64,000 bases of DNA from Qipengyuania pelagi. Its GTDB lineage: Bacteria > Pseudomonadota > Alphaproteobacteria > Sphingomonadales > Sphingomonadaceae. Made by a program: the position numbers and the translations under genes. Under the pieces are notes generated by a model. The model searched no databases, had not been told where the DNA came from, and saw only the letters and a program-made list of their open reading frames with translations. Location: the NCBI RefSeq assembly GCF_009827295.1, contig NZ_WTYD01000001.1, positions 806,001-870,000 of the forward strand. Reading direction: 5' to 3'. Positions 27,033 to 35,646 of this stretch are shown piece after piece. Positions within the stretch are counted from its first letter, which is position 1. The number at the start of each line of letters is the position of its first letter.

Positions 27033-28832
27033 ATGCCGGGTATCCCTTCCTTCCACGCAATAGCCGCCATGGCGGTCACCATCGCGATGTTCGTCGGCTT
27101 CGCGCGCGGGCGCCTCTCGGTGGAGATCGTCTCGTTGCTGACCATCGCGGCGATCGCCGTGGGGCTGTATTTCTTCCCGCTCGAAGGGACCAGCCCGACG
27201 GACGGGTTGGCGCTCGCCTTCGGAGGGTTCGGCCATTACGCGCTGATCACGATCTGTGCGCTGATGATCATGGGACGGGGCCTTGTCGTCACCGGCGCGC
27301 TGGAACCGGCGGCGCGGTTCCTAGAACGCCTGTTCAAGATCAATCTCCAGCTCGGCCTGCTGTTCTCGCTGGTGGTCACCTTCGTCCTGTCGATGGGCGT
27401 CAACAACACGCCCGTCCTGGTCCTGCTGCTCCCGATCTTCGTTGCGCTGGCGCAGCGCGGGGCCTTGCCGGCCTCCAAGACGCTGATCCCGCTCAACGCC
27501 GCATCGCTGATGGGCGGGCTGGCGACCACGATCGGCACATCGACCAACATCCTCGTCGTGTCGATCGCCGTCGATCTGGGTATGCCGCAGATGGGTGTCT
27601 TCCATTTCACGCCCATCGTCGTCGCCGCATCGCTGGTTGCGCTTCCTTACGTCTGGCTGGTCATGCCCCGGATGCTGGGCGATAACCGCGTGATTGAGGC
27701 CGCTTCCCTGCGGCGGTTCGAGACGCGGCTTCGCGTATCCGAGGGGTCGCCGCTTAACGGGCGCCCGCTCGCCGAAATCGCGTCGCGCCTGCCCGCCGAT
27801 ATCGAGTTCCACGACGTGCCGCGCGGCCTGCTCCGCCCGCAATCGCGCCTGCGCATGACGGGAACCCACGCCGCCATCGAGGAGGCCATGCGTGTCCTTC
27901 GCGGCGACGCGGCGCCCAGCTGGGTGATCGACCGCATCCGCCGCAAGGCGAGCGAGACGCGCGAGGACATTTCGGTCGTAGAAATGACCGTCACGGCGGA
28001 TTCGCGCCTCATCAATCGTACCTTGCCGAGTTCCGGGATCGCCGATCTCTACGGCGTTGCGGTGATCGGCATTCACCGGCCCGATCGCCTGCTGGGCGAA
28101 AAGGATCGCTTCACCGATGCGGGCGATCTGCGCATCGTGGAAGGCGATGTCCTGCTGGTGATGGGCATGGCCGAGGAATTGCAGGCCTTTGCTGGCGGGG
28201 ACAGCCTGTTGACGCTGGAAGGCAAGCGCGAGCTGCCGCGCCGGTCCAAATCCATCCTGGCGGCGGGGATCATGGGGGTGTCGGTGGGTGCCGCCTCGAT
28301 CGGATTGCTGCCGATCGCGATTTCCGCGCTTGCCGGGGCGATCGCCATGTTCCTCACCGGATGCGTCAAGTTCGACCGGGTGGGGCGGGCCCTCTCGGCG
28401 CAGGTCATCGTCCTCATTGCCGCGAGCATCGCGCTGGGCCGCCTGATCGACGATAGCGGGGCGGCGCTGTGGCTTGGGCAGGTGCTGGCCCACGGCCTGC
28501 AATATCTCTCGCCGGCCATGACGCTCGCCGCGATCATGCTGTTCGTGACGGTGCTGACCAATTTCGCGAGCAATGCCACGGCGGCGACGGTCGGCACGCC
28601 GATCGCTTTCGCAATCGCAAGCCAGCTGGGCCTGCCTGCCGAACCGCTGGTGCTGGCCGTGCTGTTCGGCTGCAATTTGTGCTACGCCACGCCGATCGCG
28701 TATCAGACCAATATGCTGATCATGGCGGAGGGCGGTTACGCTTTCGGCGATTACGTCAAGACGGGCGTGCCGCTGGTGCTTATCATGGTGACGGCGCTGT
28801 CGGTCGGCTTGCAGGTGGTCTACGGATTGTAA
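27033..28832 (+). CDS. SLC13-type permease with central RCK/TrkA-C domains
   Basis: A 599-residue inner-membrane transporter of the divalent-anion:sodium superfamily. The first five to six helices include the conserved LSMGVNNTPVLVLLLPIF and NAASLMGGLATTIGTSTN. Two cytoplasmic TrkA-C domains fill about residues 210-380 (SEGSPLNGRPLAEIASRL and ADSRLINRTLPSSGIADLYG). The second membrane half has LTNFASNATAATVGTPIAFA. The substrate (dicarboxylate, sulfate or other anion) cannot be read from sequence. Confidence 0.87.
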   Translation: MPGIPSFHAIAAMAVTIAMFVGFARGRLSVEIVSLLTIAAIAVGLYFFPLEGTSPTDGLALAFGGFGHYALITICALMIMGRGLVVTGALEPAARFLERLFKINLQLGLLFSLVVTFVLSMGVNNTPVLVLLLPIFVALAQRGALPASKTLIPLNAASLMGGLATTIGTSTNILVVSIAVDLGMPQMGVFHFTPIVVAASLVALPYVWLVMPRMLGDNRVIEAASLRRFETRLRVSEGSPLNGRPLAEIASRLPADIEFHDVPRGLLRPQSRLRMTGTHAAIEEAMRVLRGDAAPSWVIDRIRRKASETREDISVVEMTVTADSRLINRTLPSSGIADLYGVAVIGIHRPDRLLGEKDRFTDAGDLRIVEGDVLLVMGMAEELQAFAGGDSLLTLEGKRELPRRSKSILAAGIMGVSVGAASIGLLPIAISALAGAIAMFLTGCVKFDRVGRALSAQVIVLIAASIALGRLIDDSGAALWLGQVLAHGLQYLSPAMTLAAIMLFVTVLTNFASNATAATVGTPIAFAIASQLGLPAEPLVLAVLFGCNLCYATPIAYQTNMLIMAEGGYAFGDYVKTGVPLVLIMVTALSVGLQVVYGL

Positions 28833-28876
28833 AAGGACCGGCGGATGCGGGCCTTCGAAGGAAGAGGAACAGGGGT

Positions 28877-30208
28877 ATGAAGCTGAAGACGACATTCTTC
28901 GCCGGGATCGCGGCGCTGGCCATGGCTGCGCCCGCAGCCGTTTCCGCGCAGGACCTTCGCGCGGGCGTGGCCGAGGACATGCCCGGATTGATGGAGCTCT
29001 ATCGCGATCTTCATGCCAATCCCGAACTCAGCTTCGAAGAGCACAAGACCGCCGCCAAGCTCGCCAAGCGGATGCGCGATCTCGGTTTCGAGGTGACGGA
29101 AGGCGTCGGCCGGACCGGAGTCGTGTCGGTGATGAGGAACGGCGACGGGCCGACCGTGCTGCTGCGCGCCGATATGGACGGGCTGCCGGTGGTCGAGCAG
29201 ACCGGTCTTCCCTTCGCGTCAAAGGTCGTGGCGACGCCCGCCAGCGGCGTCACCACCGGCGTGATGCACGCCTGCGGGCACGACACGCATATGGCCGGTT
29301 TCATCGGGGCCGCGCAGCAATTGGTGGATCACAAGGACCAGTGGCAGGGTACGCTCGTCATGGTGCTGCAACCCGCCGAGGAGTTGGGGCTGGGCGCGCT
29401 CGCCATGCTGGAAGACGGGCTCTACACCCGCTTTCCCAAGCCCGATTACGCACTCGCTTTCCATGACGCTGCCGCTCCCGCACCGGCCGGGACGATCGGT
29501 TTCACGCCGGGCTATGCGCTCGCCAATGTGGAAAGCGTCGACATCACGGTGAAGGGCGTGGGCGGGCACGGTGCCTATCCGCATACGACGGTCGATCCGA
29601 TCGTGCTGGCGTCGAACATGGTCATGCAGTTCCAGACCATCGTCAGCCGCAACAGCTCGCCGCTCGATCCCGCGGTCATCACGGTCGGCAGCTTCCATTC
29701 GGGCGCCAAGCACAACATCATCTCCGACGAGGCGAAATTGCAGCTGACGGTGCGCAGCTATTCGGACGAGAGTCGCAAGCTGCTGCTCGACGGGATCAGG
29801 CGCGTCGCGCGCGGGGCGGCGATGACGGCGGGCCTGCCGGAAGAGCTGATGCCGGTGGTGACGGTGGAGGATCCCTACACCCCGTCGACCTTCAACGATC
29901 CCGACTTCACGCAAGCCCGCGCCGCTGCCTTCCGCGACCGGTTCGGCGAGGCACGGGTGATGGAATGGCCCGCCGTGATGGGGGGCGAGGATTTCAGCCA
30001 GTTCCGCCGCGCTGCGCCCGACGATGTGGAATCGATGATCTTCTGGATCAGCGGCACGCCCGCGCCCATGCTCCAGGCCTTGCAGGAGAACGGCACGCCG
30101 CTGCCTTCGCTTCATTCGCCGTTCTGGGCGCCCGATGCCGAAGCGGTGATCGCGACCGGCGCGGAAGCCATGGCCGGTGCGGCGATGGACCTGATGCCGA
30201 AGAGCTAA
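28877..30208 (+). CDS. Exported M20 family amidohydrolase
   Basis: A 443-residue zinc hydrolase of the aminoacylase/carboxypeptidase G2 type. A signal peptide ends at VSAQD (~residue 24). Metal-binding text: LRADMDGLPV (~98-107), MHACGHDTHMAGF (~130-142), QPAEE (~165-169) and MGGEDFSQF near the C-terminus, with the dimerisation domain between (VGGHGAYPHTTVDP). It likely hydrolyses N-acyl amino acids or peptides in the periplasm. It follows the SLC13 gene closely, perhaps as one unit. Confidence 0.9.
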   Translation: MKLKTTFFAGIAALAMAAPAAVSAQDLRAGVAEDMPGLMELYRDLHANPELSFEEHKTAAKLAKRMRDLGFEVTEGVGRTGVVSVMRNGDGPTVLLRADMDGLPVVEQTGLPFASKVVATPASGVTTGVMHACGHDTHMAGFIGAAQQLVDHKDQWQGTLVMVLQPAEELGLGALAMLEDGLYTRFPKPDYALAFHDAAAPAPAGTIGFTPGYALANVESVDITVKGVGGHGAYPHTTVDPIVLASNMVMQFQTIVSRNSSPLDPAVITVGSFHSGAKHNIISDEAKLQLTVRSYSDESRKLLLDGIRRVARGAAMTAGLPEELMPVVTVEDPYTPSTFNDPDFTQARAAAFRDRFGEARVMEWPAVMGGEDFSQFRRAAPDDVESMIFWISGTPAPMLQALQENGTPLPSLHSPFWAPDAEAVIATGAEAMAGAAMDLMPKS

Positions 30209-30238
30209 GTCCCCTCAACAAGGGGAAGAGATAAAATG

Positions 30239-30275
30239 ACGGCCGCCGGAGCGCTCGGGGCGTTCCGACGGCCGT
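30239..30275. terminator. Probable bidirectional transcription terminator
   Basis: ACGGCCG and CGGCCGT are inverted arms around an inner GGAGCGC/GGCGTTCC pairing, giving a long GC-rich hairpin followed by a short T-rich run. It stands between convergent genes, the amidohydrolase and the small gene downstream of aceA. Confidence 0.7.
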
Positions 30276-30335
30276 TTCTCCTCCCCAGGAGAACTTTGCT
30301 TTCTGCGTTACCGCTGCGCTGCTGGCGCGTGCGGG

Positions 30336-30527
30336 TTATTCCGCGTTGGGAACGTAGGTGCCCAGGCGATGATGCAGGGCGTTGATCTTCGCCAGTTCCT
30401 CGCGATCTTCCGTCTGGCGCGCATGGCTGGTCAGCGCGGCCCGCAACAGGCGGAAATCTGCGGTCGAGAACAGGGCGCGGGCGCGGCCCGGTTCCGTCTT
30501 CGGTGCTTCTTGAGTCATCGTGGTCAT
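30336..30527 (-). CDS. Small hypothetical protein downstream of aceA
   Basis: A 63-residue protein (MTTMTQEAPKTEPGRARALF at its start, ending LGTYVPNAE), predicted helical and soluble. A GGAG-type ribosome-binding site precedes the ATG at about nine bases. It follows isocitrate lyase in the same direction after ~50 bases and is probably cotranscribed with it. No family is named. Confidence 0.65.
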   Translation of the reverse strand: MTTMTQEAPKTEPGRARALFSTADFRLLRAALTSHARQTEDREELAKINALHHRLGTYVPNAE

Positions 30528-30579
30528 CCTTTTTCTCCCGGCTTAGGCAGATTCGAATTGGTTCCGCCGAGGCTGCCGA

Positions 30580-32178
30580 TCAGGCAGCCTCGAACTGGTT
30601 CATCGTGTTGTCCTTGCCGCCGGCCTTGAGGGCCGCTTCACCGGCAAAGTATTCCTTGTGGTCGTCCCCGATGTCGGAGCCGGCCATGTTCTGGTGCTTC
30701 ACGCAGGCGATACCCTGGCGGATTTCCTCGCGCTGGACCTGCTTGACGTAGCCGAGCATCCCTTCCTCGCCGAAATAGCGCTTGGCGAGATTGTCCGTGC
30801 TCAGCGCCGCCGTGTGATAGGTCGGCAGCGTGATGAGGTGGTGGAAGATCCCCGCCTCGCGCGCCGCGTCCTTCTGGAAGGTACGGATGCGCTCGTCGGC
30901 CTCGATGGCGAGATCGGTGCCATCGTAATCCACGCTCATCAACCGGTCGCGATCATAGGCGCCCAGATCCTTTCCGGCTTCCTTCCAGGCATCGTACACC
31001 TGCTGGCGGAAGTTCAGCGTCCAGTTGAAGCTGGGCGAGTTGTTGTAGACCAGCTTGGCGTTCGGGATCACTTCGCGGATACGGTTCACCATGCCGCCGA
31101 TCTGGCCGATATGCGGCTTCTCGGTCTCGATCCACAACAGGTCGGCCCCGTTCTGAAGCGCGGTGATGCAGTCGAGCACGCAGCGGTCCTCGCCCGTTCC
31201 GGCGCGGAACTGGTAGAGATTGCTGGGCAGGCGCTTGGGCGCCATCAGCTTGCCGTCGCGGCTAATGAAGACCTGGCCGTTCGTGACATTGGCCGCATCG
31301 ACTTCGTCGCAATCGAGGAAGGCGTTGTACTGGTCGCCCAGATCGCCCGGTTCGGTGCTGTAGGCGATCTGCTTCGTCAGCCCCGCGCCGAGCGAGTCGG
31401 TGCGCGCCACGATGATCCCGTCCTCGACGCCCATTTCCATAAAGGCGTAGCGGATCGCGCGGATCTTCTGCAGGAAGTCCTCATGCGGCACGGTGACCTT
31501 GCCGTCCTGGTGGCCACACTGCTTTTCGTCCGAAACCTGGTTCTCGATCTGCAGGGCGCAAGCGCCCGCCTCGATCATCTTCTTGGCGAGGAGATAGGTC
31601 GCCTCGGCATTGCCGAAGCCGGCATCGATATCGGCAATGATCGGCACGACATGGGTTTCGTAATTGTCGATCGCGTGCTGGATGCGCTGCGCCTCGACCT
31701 CGTCACCCTTTTCGCGGGCCTTGTCGAGATCGCGGAACATGCCGCCGAGTTCGCGCGCGTCGGCCTGCTTGAGGAAGGTGTAGAGTTCCTCGATCAGCGC
31801 AGGCACGCTAGTCTTCTCATGCATCGACTGGTCGGGCAGTGGCCCGAATTCGCTGCGCAGGGCCGCGACCATCCAGCCCGACAGATAGAGGTAGCGCTGT
31901 TTCGTGCTGCCGAAATGCTTCTTGATCGAAATCATCTTCTGCTGCGCGATGAAGCCGTGCCAGCAGCCCAGCGATTGGGTGTAGGCGGCAGGATCGGCGT
32001 CGTAGGCTTCCATGTCTTGCCGCATGATCTTGGCGGTGTAGCGCGCGATATCGAGGCCGGTGGGGAAACGGTTCTGCTGCCGCATCCGCGCGACGCTCTC
32101 GCCGTCGATGGCGTTCCAGGGGGCGCCGTTCTGCTGGATGGTCTTGCCGATGGACTGGATCGAGGTCTGGTAGGTCAT
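30580..32178 (-). CDS. aceA: Isocitrate lyase
   Basis: First enzyme of the glyoxylate shunt, cleaving isocitrate to glyoxylate and succinate for growth on acetate or fatty acids. The 532 residues belong to the long-form subfamily. The catalytic Cys221 lies in KQCGHQDGKVTV, with metal-binding IIADIDAGFGN (~180-190) and NNSPSFNW near 377-384. GGAG lies seven bases before the ATG. Divergent from an XRE-type regulator; malate synthase is not in the window. Confidence 0.96.
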   Translation of the reverse strand: MTYQTSIQSIGKTIQQNGAPWNAIDGESVARMRQQNRFPTGLDIARYTAKIMRQDMEAYDADPAAYTQSLGCWHGFIAQQKMISIKKHFGSTKQRYLYLSGWMVAALRSEFGPLPDQSMHEKTSVPALIEELYTFLKQADARELGGMFRDLDKAREKGDEVEAQRIQHAIDNYETHVVPIIADIDAGFGNAEATYLLAKKMIEAGACALQIENQVSDEKQCGHQDGKVTVPHEDFLQKIRAIRYAFMEMGVEDGIIVARTDSLGAGLTKQIAYSTEPGDLGDQYNAFLDCDEVDAANVTNGQVFISRDGKLMAPKRLPSNLYQFRAGTGEDRCVLDCITALQNGADLLWIETEKPHIGQIGGMVNRIREVIPNAKLVYNNSPSFNWTLNFRQQVYDAWKEAGKDLGAYDRDRLMSVDYDGTDLAIEADERIRTFQKDAAREAGIFHHLITLPTYHTAALSTDNLAKRYFGEEGMLGYVKQVQREEIRQGIACVKHQNMAGSDIGDDHKEYFAGEAALKAGGKDNTMNQFEAA

Positions 32179-32241
32179 TGGTATGCTCCGGTGTCTGTGA
32201 GGATGGATGTGACATGACGGCGCAGCGGAGACGAGAAAAAA

Positions 32242-32311
32242 TTACAAACTATCTTGTGATATGCATAGGAGCAGGCCAGAAAGGCCTGTAAAGATGTAAG
32301 GATATTTACAA
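32242..32311. promoter_or_regulatory. Candidate operator region between aceA and its divergent regulator
   Basis: The AT-rich intergenic region has several related words: TTACAAA at 32242-32248, a perfect inverted repeat CAGGCC-AGAAA-GGCCTG at 32272-32288, TGTAAA at 32287-32292, TGTAAG at 32295-32300 and TTTACA at 32305-32310. TGTAAA and TTTACA form a dyad ending just before the regulator's ATG. Autoregulation plus control of aceA is inferred. Confidence 0.5.
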
Positions 32312-33715
32312 ATGGCTGAGCAATCCCTCTTTGCCGGACCTGCCCTCCGGCGTTTGCGCAAGCGGGAGGGGCTGACACAGGGGACCATGGCGACCCGCCT
32401 CGGCATCTCGCCCAGCTACCTCAATCTGCTCGAGCGCAATCGGCGGCCCGTCAGCGCGCGGGTGATGGTGCGTTTGGTCGAGGTATTCGCCTTCGACCCA
32501 CGCTCGCTGCGAGAGGACGACAGTATCGGCGGTGTCGACGGGCTGATGCGCCGGCTCGCCGACGAGCGGTTCTCGGATCTGGGGATCGATCGCGAGGAAG
32601 TGGACGAACTGCTCTCCGCCGCGCCCCACGCCGCGGCGGCGCTGGCGCGGCTCTATGATCGGGCGCCGGGAGTGCAGGCGCAGGCGGACGACCCGCTCGT
32701 CGCCTCGCGCCGCGAGATCGAGCGCTGGCGCAACCATTTCGCCGATCTCGACAGCGACGCCGAACGTCTGGCGGACGAAATGCGTCTCAGCCGCGGCGAT
32801 ATCGGCACCGCCTTGACCGAGCGCCTGCGCGAACGCCACCAGCTCTCGGTCCGCATCCTTCCGCGCGATGTTCTGCCCGATGCGCGGCGCAGGCTCGACC
32901 TTCACGCGCGCCAGATCCAGCTGTCGGAGATGCTCGGCCCGGAATCGCGCGTGTTCCAGCTCGCACTGCAACTCGCGCGCCTCGAGACGCGCGCGCAGAT
33001 CGACGCGGTCGCCAAGGGCGCATCCTTCGAGGACGAGACGGCACGTCGCTTTTTCTCGCGCCATCTCGAAGCCTATGTCGCGGCCGCGCTGATCATGCCC
33101 TATGGTCGGTTCCTGCGCGCCTGCGACGCCACCGGTTACGACCTGCCGGTCCTGCAGCGCCGTTTCGGGGTGAGCTTCGAACAGCTTGCCCACCGGCTCA
33201 CCACCTTGCAGCGCGTCGGCCAGAGGGGGCTTCCCTTCTTCATGGTGCGGATCGATCGGGCGGGCCAGATATCGAAGCGGTTCGCCGGAGCGAGCGGCGC
33301 GGCGTTCATGGAGGGCGAGCATTCCTGCCCGCTCTGGATCGCGACGAAGAGCTTCGAGCGGCCTGCCGACCTGCTCTGCCAGACGGTCCGCCTGCAACCC
33401 GGTGGCTCGGGCGGGACGGGGGCCTCGCACTGGTTCACGCTGGCACGCATCGTGGCCGCGAACGGAATGCAGGATGCGGCGCGTTTCTCCGTGGTTCTCG
33501 GCCTCGATGCCGCGCTGGCGAGCGATCTGGCCCAGGCACGCGGCCACTCGCTGCGTGAAGAGGAGGCGGACTGGATCGGACCGGGCTGTCGCAATTGCTT
33601 CGTGCCCGATTGTCATCAGCGCTCCTTCCCCCCGCGTGGCCGCGCGCTGTCTTTCGACCCGCTCCAACACGGCGCGACGCCGTTCCAATTCGCGCGCAGC
33701 GGGGAACCCGGTTAA
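32312..33715 (+). CDS. XRE family regulator of the RamB/ScfR type (HTH + DUF2083)
   Basis: A 467-residue DNA-binding protein. Residues ~10-65 form an XRE helix-turn-helix (REGLTQGTMATRLGISPSYL). The middle has an IrrE/ImmA-like segment but no HExxH zinc motif. The C-terminal DUF2083-like region carries a cysteine cluster (GPGCRNCFVPDC). This architecture is that of RamB and short-chain acyl-CoA-sensing regulators, which control glyoxylate-shunt or acetate genes. Its position divergent from aceA supports that role. Confidence 0.85.
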   Translation: MAEQSLFAGPALRRLRKREGLTQGTMATRLGISPSYLNLLERNRRPVSARVMVRLVEVFAFDPRSLREDDSIGGVDGLMRRLADERFSDLGIDREEVDELLSAAPHAAAALARLYDRAPGVQAQADDPLVASRREIERWRNHFADLDSDAERLADEMRLSRGDIGTALTERLRERHQLSVRILPRDVLPDARRRLDLHARQIQLSEMLGPESRVFQLALQLARLETRAQIDAVAKGASFEDETARRFFSRHLEAYVAAALIMPYGRFLRACDATGYDLPVLQRRFGVSFEQLAHRLTTLQRVGQRGLPFFMVRIDRAGQISKRFAGASGAAFMEGEHSCPLWIATKSFERPADLLCQTVRLQPGGSGGTGASHWFTLARIVAANGMQDAARFSVVLGLDAALASDLAQARGHSLREEEADWIGPGCRNCFVPDCHQRSFPPRGRALSFDPLQHGATPFQFARSGEPG

Positions 33716-33771
33716 GAAAACGGCGTTTGGGGCTGAATAATCAGGCGCCGATCTTTTAAAGGGAGTGAGAC

Positions 33772-34050
33772 ATGGCCGACGATCGCATTACCGAAACCCG
33801 TACCACCGATCCGCAGGGCAACACCCATACCACCGTGACCCACGATACGCGCAGCGGCGGCGGAGGCGGTGGGAAGATCGCCATCCTTCTCGTCCTCGTC
33901 CTGTTGGTCGCAGTCGGCGTGTGGTTCTTCACGCAGCAGAGCGGCGCGGAAATAGCGAAGGACAATGCCGTGGCCGATGCCGCCAACTCGGTCGGCGAGG
34001 CTGCCAATCAGGTGGGCGACGCGGCCCAGGATGCCGTCAACGGCCAGTAA
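33772..34050 (+). CDS. Small single-pass membrane protein, hypothetical
   Basis: A 92-residue product: a hydrophilic N-terminus rich in Thr and Asp (TETRTTDPQGNTHTTVTHDT), a glycine run, one membrane helix (KIAILLVLVLLVAVGVWFF) and an Ala/Asn/Asp-rich tail. GGGAGTGAG before the ATG is a strong ribosome-binding site. A terminator hairpin follows, so it is probably a single-gene unit. Function unknown. Confidence 0.72.
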   Translation: MADDRITETRTTDPQGNTHTTVTHDTRSGGGGGGKIAILLVLVLLVAVGVWFFTQQSGAEIAKDNAVADAANSVGEAANQVGDAAQDAVNGQ

Positions 34051-34076
34051 TCACCTGCAGTTCTTTCGCAGGCTCG

Positions 34077-34109
34077 CGGGGCCGTCGACCGGGTCGGCGG
34101 CCCCGTTTT
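34077..34109 (+). terminator. Rho-independent terminator
   Basis: CGGGGCCG (34077-34084) and CGGCCCCG (34098-34105) form a long GC stem with further inner pairing, followed directly by TTTT. It ends the small membrane-protein gene. Confidence 0.85.
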
Positions 34110-34115
34110 GCGTTG

Positions 34116-34130
34116 TGGCGCGGGTTTTGC
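34116..34130 (+). promoter_or_regulatory. Candidate sigma-54 promoter upstream of the EPS/prs operon
   Basis: TGGCGC-GGGTT-TTGC has GG and GC dinucleotides exactly 10 bases apart, as in the -24/-12 consensus. It points toward the sugar-transferase gene, about 115 bases downstream. The operon encodes a sigma-54-dependent activator (PrsR), which makes the match more meaningful, but one 15-base match is weak evidence alone. Confidence 0.45.
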
Positions 34131-34157
34131 GGCGCGAGGTCGGGTAAGACAATCGGG

Positions 34158-34174
34158 TGTAAAATTTACCGACA
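34158..34174 (+). promoter_or_regulatory. Candidate operator TGTAAA-N5-CCGACA
   Basis: The 17-base word has TGT and ACA ends and lies in an AT-rich patch of an otherwise GC-rich leader, between the candidate sigma-54 site and the first prs-operon gene. It may be a regulator-binding site; there is no second copy in the window to confirm it. Confidence 0.3.
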
Positions 34175-34246
34175 GTTCATCGCCTGGCGATATAGACGGC
34201 GCTCACGGCACGGAACCGGAGCCGCAGCGAGTTTGGCGATCCAGCG

Positions 34247-35632
34247 ATGATCAGAGTTTTCAAACACTACGTATCCCACGCCGTGATCGTGCTGGGTTTC
34301 GTCGATCTCGCACTGCTGCTGCTTGCGGGTGAACTGGCCTGGGACCTGCGCATCTACCAGATCGGTGCGGGAGGCGAGCCGTTCGGCGAGAGGTTCGGCG
34401 CGATCCTGACCTTCGCGCTGATCGTGATGACCGCGATGATCGGTGTCGGCAGCTACGGTGCAGAGGCACTGCGTTCGATGCGCTACGCCATTGCGCGGTT
34501 GCTGGTGGCAGTCAGCCTCGGCGTGATCGGAATGTCGCTGCTGGACTTCATCGTCCAGACCGAGACCTTCTGGCGCTCGGTCCTGCTTTACGCGATGGCG
34601 CTGGCGATCCTGTTCCTCGCTCTGAACCGGCTGATTTTGGGGCCCCTGCTGGGCACGTCGACGTTCCAGCGCTGCGTCCTCGTCCTCGGCGCCGGGTCGC
34701 GTGCGGACCGGATCAGGAAGCTGGCTCGCCGCAAGGGAGGCAGCTTCCGCGTCGCGGCCTTCATCGCGATGAGCGACGCGGAACGGGTCGTCCCTGACGC
34801 GCGCGACCGCCAGACCATCCCCGATTTCGGCCGCTTCGTCGAGGATATCGGAGCGAGCGAGGTCGTTCTCGCGCTGGAGGAAAGGCGCAATTCGCTGCCG
34901 GTGAAGGACCTCCTGCGGATCAAGACCCGCGGGCTTCACGTCATCGATTTCAGCGGCTTCATCGAACGCGAGACCGGGCGGGTCGATCTCGACACGCTCA
35001 ATCCCAGCTGGCTGATCTTTTCGGACGGGTTCTCGTCGACCCGGCTCGCCTCGTCCATCTCCAAGCGCGTCTTCGATATCGTCGTGAGCCTGTTGCTGCT
35101 CGGGCTGACCTTTCCCGTGCTGGTGCTGTTCGCGATCCTCATCAAGCTCGAAAGCCCCGGTCCGATTTTCTATCGCCAGACGCGGGTCGGGCTCTACGGC
35201 CAGAATTTCGAGGTCGTGAAGCTGCGCTCGATGCGGCAGGATGCGGAGAAGGACGGGCCGAAATGGGCGGCCGAGAACGATCCGCGCGTGACGCGGATCG
35301 GGCGTATCATCCGTACCGTGCGGATCGACGAGATTCCGCAGGCATGGAGCGTGCTGAAGGGCGAGATGAGCTTTGTCGGTCCACGGCCCGAGCGCCCGCA
35401 ATTCGTCGCCCAACTGGAAGAGATGCTGCCCTATTATGCCGAACGGCACATGGTGAAGCCCGGCATCACCGGCTGGGCGCAGATCAACTACCCCTATGGC
35501 GCCTCGACCGAGGATGCGCGGCAGAAGCTCGAATACGATCTGTATTACGCCAAGAATTACTCTCCCTTCCTCGACCTGTTGATCCTGCTTCAGACCGCGC
35601 GCGTCGTGCTGTGGCCTGACGGGGCCCGCTAA
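34247..35632 (+). CDS. Polyprenyl glycosylphosphotransferase of the PEP-CTERM/XrtA-associated type
   Basis: A 461-residue initiating sugar transferase that would load the first sugar-phosphate onto the undecaprenyl carrier for exopolysaccharide. Four N-terminal membrane helices, a Rossmann-like middle part (CVLVLGAGSRADRIRKLARR), then the bacterial sugar-transferase domain from ~270 (KRVFDIVVSLLLLG). It includes the conserved ESPGPIFYRQTRVG, SFVGPRPERP and VKPGITGWAQ. It heads a row with prsK-prsR-prsT, which is the setting of the EpsB-like transferase of exosortase systems. Confidence 0.87.
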   Translation: MIRVFKHYVSHAVIVLGFVDLALLLLAGELAWDLRIYQIGAGGEPFGERFGAILTFALIVMTAMIGVGSYGAEALRSMRYAIARLLVAVSLGVIGMSLLDFIVQTETFWRSVLLYAMALAILFLALNRLILGPLLGTSTFQRCVLVLGAGSRADRIRKLARRKGGSFRVAAFIAMSDAERVVPDARDRQTIPDFGRFVEDIGASEVVLALEERRNSLPVKDLLRIKTRGLHVIDFSGFIERETGRVDLDTLNPSWLIFSDGFSSTRLASSISKRVFDIVVSLLLLGLTFPVLVLFAILIKLESPGPIFYRQTRVGLYGQNFEVVKLRSMRQDAEKDGPKWAAENDPRVTRIGRIIRTVRIDEIPQAWSVLKGEMSFVGPRPERPQFVAQLEEMLPYYAERHMVKPGITGWAQINYPYGASTEDARQKLEYDLYYAKNYSPFLDLLILLQTARVVLWPDGAR

Positions 35633-35646
35633 GCGATGGGGCAGGA

